Positions 41,968 through 50,105 of a DNA stretch of 64,000 nucleotides are shown in pieces. The position numbers and the translations under genes were made by a program. Numbering within the stretch: the stretch's first letter is position 1; each line of letters begins with the position of its first letter. The notes below the pieces were generated by a model, which made no database searches, was not told the DNA's origin, and was given only the letters and a program-made list of their open reading frames with translations. Source of the stretch: Streptomyces sp. Root1304 (GTDB lineage: Bacteria > Actinomycetota > Actinomycetes > Streptomycetales > Streptomycetaceae); assembly GCF_001426405.1 (NCBI RefSeq), contig NZ_LMEP01000028.1, positions 1 to 64,000 on the forward strand, given 5' to 3'.

Positions 41968-42879
41968 TCAGCATGTCCCGGCGAGGACCTGGCGGAGGCG
42001 GTGCGCGTACGCCTCCGGGTGGCTGGTGTTGCCGTTGTGGCCGCCGGGGAACTCCAGTGGCTCTTCGCCGACGAGCCCGGCCAGGGCGGTCGCGCACCGG
42101 TGGTCGAAGACCGTGTGCGGGGTGGTGCGGCCGTACGCGGGGAGGATGCGCGTGCCGGTGTGCGCCAGTGCGGCCGGGTCGAGCGTGTCGCCGACGACCG
42201 CCGTGAAGTCGTGGCGGATGAAGTGGTCGAAGTTGGCGATCCGCCGGGCGTTCATCGGCTGGGGCGTCAGGCCGGGTTCGGCGTCGGCGTTCGTCGGGTC
42301 GATGCCCAGGGTCCTGGCGATCTCCGGCAGTACCGCGCCGAGACCGCCCTGCCGGTACAGGTCCTGGAGGGCGACGAGTTCGCCCTCGTGGTGGGCGCGC
42401 TCCGGCTCGGGCAGCAGGCGCGGGGCGACGGGTTCGTGGGCGACGAGGGTGTGGATCAGCCCGGGGTGGCGTACGGCGACGTGCAGGCCGATGACGGCGC
42501 CCAGGCTGCAGCCGAGCATGACCACGGGCGTGCCGGGGAGGACGTCCGCGTCGGTGAGTGCGGTGAGGAGGCGGTGGACGTCGTCGGCGTGCTCGACCAG
42601 GGTCGCCCCCCGCTCCGGGGCGTCGAGCCGGCTGCGGGAGAGGCCTCGGCGGTCGTAGGTGACCACGCGGTAGGAGTCGGCGAGCCGGTCGACGAGGTCG
42701 GTGCTGCGGTCGGCGTCGCCCTCGCCGCTCTGCGAGATCAGCAGCGTGGGTCCGGTGCCGCGGACCTGGTGGTGCAGGACCGCCCCCGGGACGTCGAGCG
42801 TGCCGACGATCGTGACGCCGGTCGCGGTCGCGGTCGCGGTCGTGGTCAGGGCGGTGGTCGTGGTCATGGTCGTCGTCAT
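41968..42879 (-). CDS. Alpha/beta hydrolase with Thr/Ala-rich start, divergent from a MarR regulator
   Basis: 303 residues. After an odd low-complexity start (MTTTMTTTTALTTTATATAT, ending near residue 21) comes a standard hydrolase: VVTYDRRGLSRSRLD, the nucleophile elbow VVMLGCSLGAVIGLHVA (about 122-138) and the C-terminal His in GGHNGNTSHPE. The repeat start could be a slippage-prone extension; an internal start near VTIVGTLDVPG would give a normal-length protein. It is divergent from the MarR-type gene, with an operator-like inverted repeat between them, so it is the probable target of that regulator. Confidence 0.85.
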   Translation of the reverse strand: MTTTMTTTTALTTTATATATGVTIVGTLDVPGAVLHHQVRGTGPTLLISQSGEGDADRSTDLVDRLADSYRVVTYDRRGLSRSRLDAPERGATLVEHADDVHRLLTALTDADVLPGTPVVMLGCSLGAVIGLHVAVRHPGLIHTLVAHEPVAPRLLPEPERAHHEGELVALQDLYRQGGLGAVLPEIARTLGIDPTNADAEPGLTPQPMNARRIANFDHFIRHDFTAVVGDTLDPAALAHTGTRILPAYGRTTPHTVFDHRCATALAGLVGEEPLEFPGGHNGNTSHPEAYAHRLRQVLAGTC

Positions 42880-42942
42880 GGTGCTTCCCCCTTGTCTGCG
42901 GCGGGCGACGCGCCCCCCGTTTCCTTCTCCCTCACGTTATTC

Positions 42943-42998
42943 CATCCAACTCGATACATCAATCTCGATGCATCAAGATGGATGAATCGAATTGGATG
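42943..42998. promoter_or_regulatory. Operator-like inverted repeat between hydrolase and MarR genes
   Basis: CATCCAACTCGAT (42943-42955) and ATCGAATTGGATG (42986-42998) are inverted copies with one mismatch, 30 bp apart. Between them lie gatACATCaa and GATGCATC repeats. The A+T-rich block is unlike the surrounding DNA, and the right arm overlaps the first possible start of the MarR gene, fitting autoregulation. Confidence 0.7.
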
Positions 42999-43457
42999 TA
43001 TGTTGACGAGGTGAATGGAGCCGAACTGTTCCTGCTGGGCCGCTTCCTGATGAAGATCGGTGAGGAGTCGCTGCCCGAGCCGCCCGGCGGCGAGGGCCGG
43101 TACGCCGGCAGCGCCCGGCTCGTGCTGATCGTCGCCGGTGACGTCGCCGCCCACCCCGACAGCGCCGTCGGCGAGATCGCCGCGCGGACCGGGCTGCCGC
43201 AGAGCCAGGTGTCCACGGCCGTGGCCCGGCTGAAGGAGGCCGGATCGGTGCTGGCCGTACCGGACCCCGCCGACCGGCGCCGGGTGCTCGTGCGCCCTGC
43301 CGCCGAGGCGTCCGAGCGCGTGGCGGAGGTGCGGGCCACCCGGATCGAAGGTGCGCTCGCCGCGGCGCTGGGGTCCGACGACCCGCAGCGCCTCCGGGAG
43401 GTCACGGAGGCGCTGGAGGTACTGGCCCGCACGCTCATGCCCTCCGCGGGGGCCTGA
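42978..43457 (+). CDS. MarR-family transcriptional regulator
   Basis: 159 residues from the first ATG; starts at ATG 42996 or GTG 43011 (VNGAELFLLGRFLMK) are equally possible because no strong ribosome site is seen and the operator overlaps the first two. The winged helix region is VGEIAARTGLPQSQVSTAVARL followed by a wing with DPADRRRVLV, the MarR signature. It should bind the inverted repeat at 42943-42998 and control the divergent hydrolase and itself. The inducer is unknown. Confidence 0.88.
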   Translation: MDESNWMYVDEVNGAELFLLGRFLMKIGEESLPEPPGGEGRYAGSARLVLIVAGDVAAHPDSAVGEIAARTGLPQSQVSTAVARLKEAGSVLAVPDPADRRRVLVRPAAEASERVAEVRATRIEGALAAALGSDDPQRLREVTEALEVLARTLMPSAGA

Positions 43458-43576
43458 GCCGGACTGTCACGAGCCCGGCCGGACCCTCGCGAGCCCGAGG
43501 CGTACCGTCCCCGGCCCGAGGCGTACCGCCCCCGGCCCGAGGCGTACCGTCCCGGGCCGGGGGCGTACAGGGGTCC

Positions 43577-45184
43577 TCAGCTCACCATGTCCCTGCGCCG
43601 CAGCCCCGCGAGGCCCGCCGCCGTCAGTGCCACCGCCAGGGCCGTCAGGAGCAGGACCGGGGTCCAGGCCATCTCCTGGCCCGGGACCTTCGGCAGGTGG
43701 CCGAAGGGGGAGAGGTCCAGCGCCGCCTGCGGCAGGTTCAGGGCCGGGCCGATCCAGCCGAGGGCCAGACAGAGGCCGGCCACGCCCCACGCGGCGGTCG
43801 CCGCCTTCGGGGCGGCGCCCCAGAGGAGGACCGCGAGGGCCGCGAGCGTCCACACCGCCGGGAGCTGGACGAGCGAGGCGCCCAGGATCGCGCCGAGGTC
43901 GTGGCCGTACGCGAGGGCCAGGCCGAGGCCGCTGAGGAGCAGGATCAGGGCGGAGCCGCCGAAGGCGATCACCAGATGACCGGCGGCCCAGCGGAGCCGT
44001 CCGAGGGCGTTCGCGAGCAGCGGTTCGGCCCGGCCCGAGGTCTCCTCGCCGTGCGCCCGGAGCACCGAGCCGACCGCGAAGAGGGCCGCGACCATCCCGA
44101 AGAGGGACACCATGGTGGCGAGGAAGGCACTGGTCAGGGCGGTCTGGCCGCCCATCCGCTCGAAGATCTCGCGGGCCTGTTCGTTGTCGCCGACGATGTC
44201 GGCGGCCCCCTCGACCATGCCGCCGAAGACGAGCCCGCCGAGCAGGAAGCCCAGCGACCAGCCGAGCAGGGTGCCGCGCTGGAGCCGCCAGGCGAGCGCG
44301 CCCGCCGTTCCGAGCCGCCCCGCCGCCGGACCCGGCCGGGTCGCGAGGAAGCTCGCGCCGACGTCCCTGCGGCCGGTCAGCGCGTACGCCGCCGCCGTCT
44401 GGACCAGGACGGCGCCGCCGATCAGCAGGAGCACCCACCAGCGTTCACCGGCGAAGGCGCGGACGTTCTCGGCCCAGCCGATCGGCGAGAGCCAGGTCAG
44501 GACGCTGCCGCCGTCCGCGCTCCCGGAGTCCCCGGCCGCGCGCAGCACGAAGGCGAGGCCGAGGGCGGCGCCGGTCAGGCCCTTCGCGAGCCGGGCGCTC
44601 TCGGTGAGCTGCGCGGCGAGCGCGGCCGTGGTCGCGAACACCATGCCGGTGCCGCCGATGGCCAGGCCGAGGGCGAGCGCCCCGGCCGCCCCCTGGCCGG
44701 CCAGCCCGGCGGTGATGAGGAGGGCGACGGCGGCGTTGACGACGAGTGCGGCGAGCAGCGCGGCGGTGAGCGGGGCCCGGCGGCCGACCGCTCCGGCGGA
44801 CAGCATCTCCTGACGGTCGGTCTCCTCCTCCTCGCGGGTGTGCCGGACGACCACGATCAGGCTCGCGACGGCGGCGAGGACGGCGGCGAAGGTGCTGAAC
44901 CGCCAGGCGACGAGCCCGCCGAGGGAGTCGTCGAAGACGGGGCCGTAGAGCGCGCGCATCGAGCTGTTGGCGTTCATGGAGGCGGCGAGTTCGGAGCGCT
45001 GGGCGGCGGTGCCGTAGAGCCCTTCGAGCGAACCGGCGCCGCTGGCGACCATGCCGCCGGTGACGAGTGCCCAGACCGGGATCATCAGCCGGTCGCGGCG
45101 CAGGGCGAGCCGGGTGAGGGTGCCGGTGCCGGTGAGGGCGCCGGTGCCGGTGGGGGTGCGGGTTCCGGTGAGGACGGCGCTCAT
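43577..45184 (-). CDS. ABC exporter permease (two-fold, antibiotic-resistance type)
   Basis: 535 residues with about 12 membrane helices in two similar halves (for example GLVAWRFSTFAAVLAAVASL in half one and FLATMVSLFGMVAALFAVGS in half two). The first 24 residues contain a short TGTGTLTG-type repeat. This layout matches the tetronasin/TnrB-type permeases of actinobacteria that export hydrophobic drugs. The ATG at 45184 overlaps the ATPase stop by 4 bp (ATGA). The frame stays open far upstream inside the ATPase gene, but that is a shadow. Confidence 0.9.
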   Translation of the reverse strand: MSAVLTGTRTPTGTGALTGTGTLTRLALRRDRLMIPVWALVTGGMVASGAGSLEGLYGTAAQRSELAASMNANSSMRALYGPVFDDSLGGLVAWRFSTFAAVLAAVASLIVVVRHTREEEETDRQEMLSAGAVGRRAPLTAALLAALVVNAAVALLITAGLAGQGAAGALALGLAIGGTGMVFATTAALAAQLTESARLAKGLTGAALGLAFVLRAAGDSGSADGGSVLTWLSPIGWAENVRAFAGERWWVLLLIGGAVLVQTAAAYALTGRRDVGASFLATRPGPAAGRLGTAGALAWRLQRGTLLGWSLGFLLGGLVFGGMVEGAADIVGDNEQAREIFERMGGQTALTSAFLATMVSLFGMVAALFAVGSVLRAHGEETSGRAEPLLANALGRLRWAAGHLVIAFGGSALILLLSGLGLALAYGHDLGAILGASLVQLPAVWTLAALAVLLWGAAPKAATAAWGVAGLCLALGWIGPALNLPQAALDLSPFGHLPKVPGQEMAWTPVLLLTALAVALTAAGLAGLRRRDMVS

Positions 45185-46122
45185 GACGCGGTCACCCCGG
45201 CCGTGCGGCCGCCGCCCGCGTGGTCGCCGTGCGCGCCGTTCTCGTCCGCGTAGTGCCGGAGGAACAGCTCCTCCAGGGTGGGCGGGGTGGAGGTCAGGCT
45301 GCGGACGCCCGAGGCGGTCAGGGAGCGCAGGACGGCGTCGAGCTTGTCGGTGTCGACCTGGAGCTTCACCTTGAGGCCCCGCACGTCGACGTCGTGGACG
45401 CCGGGGAGGGCGGTGAGGCCGTCGGGCGGGGAGGCGAGTTCGGCGGTGACGCTGGTGCGGGTCAGGTGCCGCAGCTCGGCGAGCGAACCGGACTCGACCG
45501 TGCGGCCCTTGCGGATGATGCTGACCCGGTCGCAGAGGGTCTCGACCTCGCTGAGGATGTGGCTGGACAGCAGGACGGTCCGGCCCCGGTCGCGGGCCTC
45601 CGCGACACAGCTCTGGAAGACCTCCTCCATCAGCGGGTCGAGGCCGCTGGTCGGCTCGTCGAGGACGAACAGGTCGACGTCCGAGGCGAAGGCGGCGACG
45701 AGGGCGACCTTCTGCCGGTTGCCCTTGGAGTAGGTGCGGCCCTTCTTCGTCGGGTCGAGCTCGAAGCGCTCGATGAGCTCGGCGCGCCGGGCCTTGTCGA
45801 GGCCGCCCCGGAGCCGGCCGAAGAGGTCGATGACCTCGCCGCCGGAGAGGTTGCGCCAGAGGGTCACGTCGCCGGGGACGTACGCGATGCGGCGGTGCAG
45901 CTCGACGGCGTCCTGCCAGGGGTCCTTGCCGAGCAGCCGGGTGGTGCCGGAGTCGGGGCGCAGGAGGCCGAGGAGGACCCGGATGGTGGTGGACTTCCCG
46001 GAGCCGTTGGGGCCGAGGAAGCCGTGGACCTCGCCGGTCTCGACGGTGAGGTCGAGGCCGTCGAGCGCGTGGGTGCGCCCGAAGGACTTGTGCAGTCCGG
46101 CGACGCTGATTGCCTGGGTCAT
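45181..46122 (-). CDS. ABC transporter ATP-binding protein
   Basis: 313 residues. Walker A GPNGSGKSTTIRVLLG (about 38-53), Q-loop region, the signature YSKGNRQKVALVAA (the usual SGGQ is replaced by KGNRQ, as in the DrrA-like branch), Walker B DLFVLDEPTSGLDPL and the H-loop LLSSHILSEVE. The C-terminal 90 residues are the extension found in drug-exporter ATPases. First gene of the operon with the permease; divergent from the regulator at 46198. Confidence 0.94.
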   Translation of the reverse strand: MTQAISVAGLHKSFGRTHALDGLDLTVETGEVHGFLGPNGSGKSTTIRVLLGLLRPDSGTTRLLGKDPWQDAVELHRRIAYVPGDVTLWRNLSGGEVIDLFGRLRGGLDKARRAELIERFELDPTKKGRTYSKGNRQKVALVAAFASDVDLFVLDEPTSGLDPLMEEVFQSCVAEARDRGRTVLLSSHILSEVETLCDRVSIIRKGRTVESGSLAELRHLTRTSVTAELASPPDGLTALPGVHDVDVRGLKVKLQVDTDKLDAVLRSLTASGVRSLTSTPPTLEELFLRHYADENGAHGDHAGGGRTAGVTAS

Positions 46123-46142
46123 GCTTCAGAACGTACGCTGAT

Positions 46143-46158
46143 TTCACAAACTTGTGAA
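46143..46158. promoter_or_regulatory. Inverted-repeat operator between ABC and GbsR-type genes
   Basis: TTCACAA-ac-TTGTGAA, a perfect 7-bp inverted repeat in the 75-bp spacer between the divergent ABC operon and the regulator, 21 bp upstream of the ABC ATPase start and 40 bp upstream of the regulator start. Well placed to repress both directions. Confidence 0.78.
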
Positions 46159-46197
46159 GTTAAGGAAGCGTATGAATCCGCGCTTAGAGTGGGGAAC

Positions 46198-46689
46198 ATG
46201 ACGACGCCCAAGGAAACGACCGGGGAAGAGGCGGTCTCCCGCTTCGTCGAACGCTTCGCGGCCGAGATGACCGCCGCCGGCATGCAGCGCATGGCGAGCC
46301 GCGTCTTCGCCGCGCTCCTCGCCTCCGAGACGGCCTCCATGACCTCGGCCGAGCTGGCCGAGCAGCTGCGGATCAGCCCGGCCGCCGTCTCCGGCGCCAT
46401 CCGCTATCTCTCCCAGGTCAGCATGATCAGCCGCGAGCGCGACCCCGGCACCCGCCGCGAGCGGTACGTCCTGCACAACGAGCTCTGGTACGAGACCTTC
46501 ACCCGCCGCGACCAGACCCTGACGCGCTGGGAGAAGGTCCTCGACGAGGGCGCCGCGACCCTCGGGACGGACACCGTGGCGGGCCGCCGCATCGCCGAGA
46601 CGGCCGAGTTCTTCGCCTTCCTCCAGCGCGAGATGCTGGGGATCATGGACCGCTGGGCGGCCTACAAGGGGTCGGGTACGGAGTCCTGA
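46198..46689 (+). CDS. GbsR/MarR-type transcriptional regulator
   Basis: 163 residues from ATG 46198; the frame opens at 46144 but that start would overlap the operator. The helix-turn-helix is in MTSAELAEQLRISPAAVSGAIRYLSQ, followed by a wing region RERDPGTRRERYVLHNELWY and a dimer helix pair. Divergent from the drug-type ABC operon and next to the TTCACAA operator, so probably its repressor. The last 28 bp overlap the 3' end of the opposite-strand gene. Confidence 0.9.
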   Translation: MTTPKETTGEEAVSRFVERFAAEMTAAGMQRMASRVFAALLASETASMTSAELAEQLRISPAAVSGAIRYLSQVSMISRERDPGTRRERYVLHNELWYETFTRRDQTLTRWEKVLDEGAATLGTDTVAGRRIAETAEFFAFLQREMLGIMDRWAAYKGSGTES

Positions 46690-47744
46690 CGGGCCTCCGT
46701 GGGCGGCGCGAGCCGGTCGAGGAGCGCGGTGAACTCCTTCCGCTCGTCCGCCTCTCGGTAGGGCCCCACCGGCCACAGCGGCCGTCCCTCGATCCAGGGC
46801 ACCACGAACGGCCGGTGTCCGTCCCGGGTGAAGTCCTGCCAGCCATGCAGCCCGGCGGTGCCGATGGGCGCGGTCGGCAGGCCCTGGGGCATGGCCTGCC
46901 GCCGGGCGTGCTGGGCGAGCAGCGCGTACGTGGGACCGGACACGGGCCCGTGCGGGTACGCGCTGTCGGGCCGCGCGCGACGACGCCCGTCGGCGACGGC
47001 GTCCGGGCCGTCCTCGCCGGGCTCCCGGTCCTCGAAGGGGCCCACGCCCTCGCCGGGCTCCCGGTCCTCGAAGGGGCCCACGCCCTCGCCGGGCTCCCGG
47101 TCCTCGATCGGCCCCCAGCCCTCGACCGCCCCCGGGACCCGGGCAGGCTCGGGCGCCGGCTCCTGCGGCTGTCTCGGGGTCGCCCTGCGCATCAGCCCCT
47201 CCGCCTCCGCGTGCGCGACGATCCGGCGGCGTACGCGCTCGCCCCGCAGCGGCTTCGCCCAGATCAGCGGCCCGCCGCCGGGCGGCGCGACGACCCCGCC
47301 GGTGCGCGGGTCGCCGCACCACCACAGCACGCCGTCCGGGCCCGGCCGCACCGTCTCGTAGCGCTGCCGGGTCGCGATCACGGTCAGCGGCCACGCCTCG
47401 TCGCCGTCCGGGGCGCGCAGCACGAGCGTCGTCGCGTGCCCGGTGCGGGCGGCCGCCGCGGAGGGGAGCGCCGACCAGACGCCCCCGCCGAGGGTCCGCC
47501 GCATCCGCCGCGCCATGAACCGGGAGCCGAGCCCGGCGCCCAGGCAGATGATCCCGAGAGCGAAGGGCATGGCGGCCGTGGCGGACGTCGAGGCCTCCTC
47601 GATCAGCGTCCCGAAGGCGAAGGCCAGGGCGAGCGTCACGACTCCCGCGCCGATCAGCAGGCCCGCTCTTCGCCGGTACCTCTCCAGCGCCCCGCCGTCT
47701 CCTCGACGTCCAGCGCACACGTCATCGCACGTCCCCCGCCCCAT
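46662..47744 (-). CDS. Membrane protein with 12-residue repeats, unknown function
   Basis: 360 residues. Two hydrophobic helices near residues 27-70 (LLIGAGVVTLALAFAFGTLI and a second) are followed by a soluble part with WPLTVIATRQRYETV and a Trp-rich loop (VLWWCGDPRTGG). In the middle, EDREPGEGVGPF repeats nearly three times (about 210-246), coded by a 36-bp DNA tandem repeat. The C-terminal part has GLHGWQDFTRDGHRPF. No family recognised. The stop lies inside the end of the convergent regulator gene. Confidence 0.75.
   Translation of the reverse strand: MGRGTCDDVCAGRRGDGGALERYRRRAGLLIGAGVVTLALAFAFGTLIEEASTSATAAMPFALGIICLGAGLGSRFMARRMRRTLGGGVWSALPSAAAARTGHATTLVLRAPDGDEAWPLTVIATRQRYETVRPGPDGVLWWCGDPRTGGVVAPPGGGPLIWAKPLRGERVRRRIVAHAEAEGLMRRATPRQPQEPAPEPARVPGAVEGWGPIEDREPGEGVGPFEDREPGEGVGPFEDREPGEDGPDAVADGRRRARPDSAYPHGPVSGPTYALLAQHARRQAMPQGLPTAPIGTAGLHGWQDFTRDGHRPFVVPWIEGRPLWPVGPYREADERKEFTALLDRLAPPTEARQDSVPDPL
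47013..47115. repeat. 36-bp in-frame tandem repeat, nearly three copies
   Basis: Units at 47013-47048 and 47049-47084 are identical; a third starts at 47085 and diverges after about 26 bases. On the minus strand each unit encodes 12 residues (EDREPGEGVGPF). Identity at DNA level suggests recent expansion and likely strain-to-strain length variation. Confidence 0.9.
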
Positions 47745-47811
47745 CGGTCAATTCGAGCTGACGCTAGAGGTGCGCGGCGCCGACGCGCCAGCCGCGACCG
47801 GGAACGGCTCC

Positions 47812-48615
47812 CTACGCGGCGTCCCGGGGGAGCGTCAGCCCCCACGCCCCCGCTCCGACCGTCCACGTCCGGCGGCGGACCGGGCCCGTGAGGCGGCCGT
47901 CCGCCCGGTAGCGGAAGTCCGGGCCCGAGACCGTGAGGGTGTGGGCCGTCGTGTGGTGCGGCGGGGCCGCCGACGGGTGGACCGTCACCTCGGCCGCGCC
48001 GCCCGCCGAGCGGACCGTCAGGCCCTGGACCGGGGTGTCGACGTCCGTGAGCAGCACCCCGTCCGCCTCCACCCGCAGCCGGTGGGCCCGGGGCGCCACG
48101 GCCGTCGGGACCGGGCGGACCAGCGTGCGGACCAGGGACCGGCAGGTGCCCCAGACGGAGGTGGTGGCGGCGCCGAGCACCGGCGCGGCCGGGACCAGGA
48201 GGTCGCCGAGGACGACGCCGTCGCTGTCGTCGACCAGCAGGTCGAGCCGGCGCACCACCCCGTGGAGCACCGCCCGCGCGGCGGCGGGCGTGGAGCGCGG
48301 CACGCCCAGCGCGTGGGCGACTTCCAGGGCGCCGGGAACGCCGATCGGGACGAGGGCGAGGGCCGCCCCGGCGAGCTCCCGCTCGCGGTGCAGCAGGGCC
48401 ACCGTCCGCAGCAGCGCGCGGTCGTCGCCGAGCACCACGGGGCGCCGGGACCCCCGCCTGGCCAGGGCCCTGGAGAATTCCTCGGGACCGTCCGGCAGGC
48501 AGATCTTCGCCTCGGCGCCCGCGGACAGTACATCCTTCGCGATCCGTACGGACTCGCCGTCACTTCGGCGGGCGACCGGGTCGACGATGACCAGCAGCTG
48601 GTCGTGATCCGACAC
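47812..48615 (-). CDS. Diacylglycerol-kinase-like protein
   Basis: 267 residues from GTG 48615, with ggaagga just upstream; the frame opens at 48648. The front resembles a DAGK catalytic fold: LLVIVDPVARRSDGESVRIA, VVLGDDRALLRTVALL (where GGDGT would be expected it reads GDDRA, so the nucleotide loop is altered), and LALVPIGVPGALEVAHALGV in place of the usual GTGND segment. Conserved positions are therefore weakened and kinase activity is doubtful. Such genes commonly sit divergent from purA in streptomycetes. Confidence 0.78.
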   Translation of the reverse strand: MSDHDQLLVIVDPVARRSDGESVRIAKDVLSAGAEAKICLPDGPEEFSRALARRGSRRPVVLGDDRALLRTVALLHRERELAGAALALVPIGVPGALEVAHALGVPRSTPAAARAVLHGVVRRLDLLVDDSDGVVLGDLLVPAAPVLGAATTSVWGTCRSLVRTLVRPVPTAVAPRAHRLRVEADGVLLTDVDTPVQGLTVRSAGGAAEVTVHPSAAPPHHTTAHTLTVSGPDFRYRADGRLTGPVRRRTWTVGAGAWGLTLPRDAA

Positions 48616-48632
48616 CTCGGTCCTTCCTCGGG

Positions 48633-48677
48633 TAGCATCTTTGTGCAAGAGCCCCTTGCGCTATTGCGCCAGGGGCT
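48633..48677 (+). promoter_or_regulatory. Putative purA promoter (-10) and leader hairpin
   Basis: TAGCAT at 48633-48638 could be a -10 hexamer. Immediately downstream, 48650-48661 and 48666-48677 form a hairpin (agccccttgcgc / gcgccaggggct, one mismatch, loop tatt) followed by tcgtctatt. It lies about 80 bp before the purA start, so it would be in the 5' leader, a position suited to attenuation or mRNA stabilisation. No T-run is present. Confidence 0.5.
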
Positions 48678-48758
48678 TCGTCTATTCCGGGGCACACCGG
48701 TGAGGCGGCGTACGCCCCCTGACCTTGGACATGCCCCACCCGGAAGGGGTGTACGCCT

Positions 48759-50042
48759 GTGCCCGCACTTGTGCTGCTCGGTGCTCAGTGGGGTGACGAG
48801 GGCAAGGGAAAGGCCACCGACCTCCTCGGTGGATCCGTTGACTATGTGGTGCGCTACCAGGGCGGCAACAACGCCGGCCACACGGTCGTCGTAGGCGACC
48901 AGAAGTACGCGCTGCATCTTCTCCCTTCCGGAATCCTCTCGCCGGGGTGCACCCCGGTGATCGGAAACGGTGTCGTCGTCGACCCGGCGGTCCTGCTCTC
49001 CGAGCTGAGCGGGCTGAACGAGCGAGGCGTCGACACGTCGAAGCTCCTGATCAGCGGTAACGCCCACCTGATCACCCCGTACAACGTCACGCTCGACAAG
49101 GTGACGGAACGGTTCCTCGGAAAGCGCAAGATCGGCACCACCGGTCGCGGCATCGGCCCGACCTACGCCGACAAGATCAACCGCGTCGGCATCCGCGTCC
49201 AGGACCTGTACGACGAGTCGATCCTCATCCAGAAGGTCGAAGCGGCGCTGGAGGGCAAGAACCAGCTGCTCGCCAAGCTGTACAACCGCCGCGCGATCGA
49301 GGCGGAGCAGATCGTCGAGGAGATGCTCCAGTACGCGGAGCAGATCAAGCCGTTCGTCGCGGACACGACGCTGATCCTCAACAAGGCGCTCGACGACGAC
49401 AAGGTCGTGCTCTTCGAGGGCGGCCAGGGCACCCTGCTCGACGTCGACCACGGCACGTACCCCTTCGTCACCTCCTCGAACCCGACCGCGGGCGGCGCCT
49501 GCACGGGTGCGGGCGTGGGCCCGACGAAGATCAGCCGGGTCATCGGCATCCTCAAGGCGTACACGACCCGTGTCGGCGCCGGACCGTTCCCGACGGAGCT
49601 GTTCGACGCGGACGGCGAGGCGCTGCGCCGCATCGGTGGCGAGCGCGGTGTCACCACCGGCCGTGACCGTCGCTGCGGCTGGTTCGACGCGGTCATCGCG
49701 CGGTACGCGACCCGGGTCAACGGCCTGACGGACTTCTTCCTCACCAAGCTCGACGTGCTGACGGGCTGGGAGCAGATCCCGGTCTGCGTCGCGTACGAGA
49801 TCGACGGCAAGCGCGTCGAGGAGCTGCCCTACTCGCAGACCGACTTCCACCACGCGAAGCCGATCTACGAAATGCTGCCGGGCTGGTCCGAGGACATCAC
49901 CAAGGCGAAGACCTTCGCGGACCTGCCGAAGAACGCGCAGGCGTACGTGAAGGCGCTGGAGGAGATGTCGGGCGCGCCGATCTCGGCGATCGGTGTGGGC
50001 CCCGGCCGCACGGAGACGATCGAGATCAACTCGTTCCTGTAG
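48759..50042 (+). CDS. purA: Adenylosuccinate synthase
   Basis: GTP-dependent first step from IMP to AMP. 427 residues, GTG start. GAQWGDEGKGKATDLLG at residue 8 is the P-loop-like GTP/IMP motif; NAGHTVVVG, TTGRGIGPTYADK (about 127-139) and the C-terminal TTGRDRRCGWFDAV (IMP/Asp loop near 300) follow. Monocistronic, divergent from the DAGK-like gene. Confidence 0.98.
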   Translation: MPALVLLGAQWGDEGKGKATDLLGGSVDYVVRYQGGNNAGHTVVVGDQKYALHLLPSGILSPGCTPVIGNGVVVDPAVLLSELSGLNERGVDTSKLLISGNAHLITPYNVTLDKVTERFLGKRKIGTTGRGIGPTYADKINRVGIRVQDLYDESILIQKVEAALEGKNQLLAKLYNRRAIEAEQIVEEMLQYAEQIKPFVADTTLILNKALDDDKVVLFEGGQGTLLDVDHGTYPFVTSSNPTAGGACTGAGVGPTKISRVIGILKAYTTRVGAGPFPTELFDADGEALRRIGGERGVTTGRDRRCGWFDAVIARYATRVNGLTDFFLTKLDVLTGWEQIPVCVAYEIDGKRVEELPYSQTDFHHAKPIYEMLPGWSEDITKAKTFADLPKNAQAYVKALEEMSGAPISAIGVGPGRTETIEINSFL

Positions 50043-50105
50043 GAACCGGCGGGTTCCCCCGGAACCCGTAGGGCCCCCGCGGCACACGACGCACGTCGCC
50101 CGCGC

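Noticed and set aside
43577..46147. Permease frame read through the ATPase gene to make an 856-residue fusion
   Set aside because: The upstream half has no permease features and overlaps a clear ATPase gene in another frame; the ATGA overlap at 45181-45184 marks the true start.
48650..48677. A purine riboswitch upstream of purA
   Set aside because: Only one hairpin is present; no conserved three-way junction of a purine aptamer is seen.
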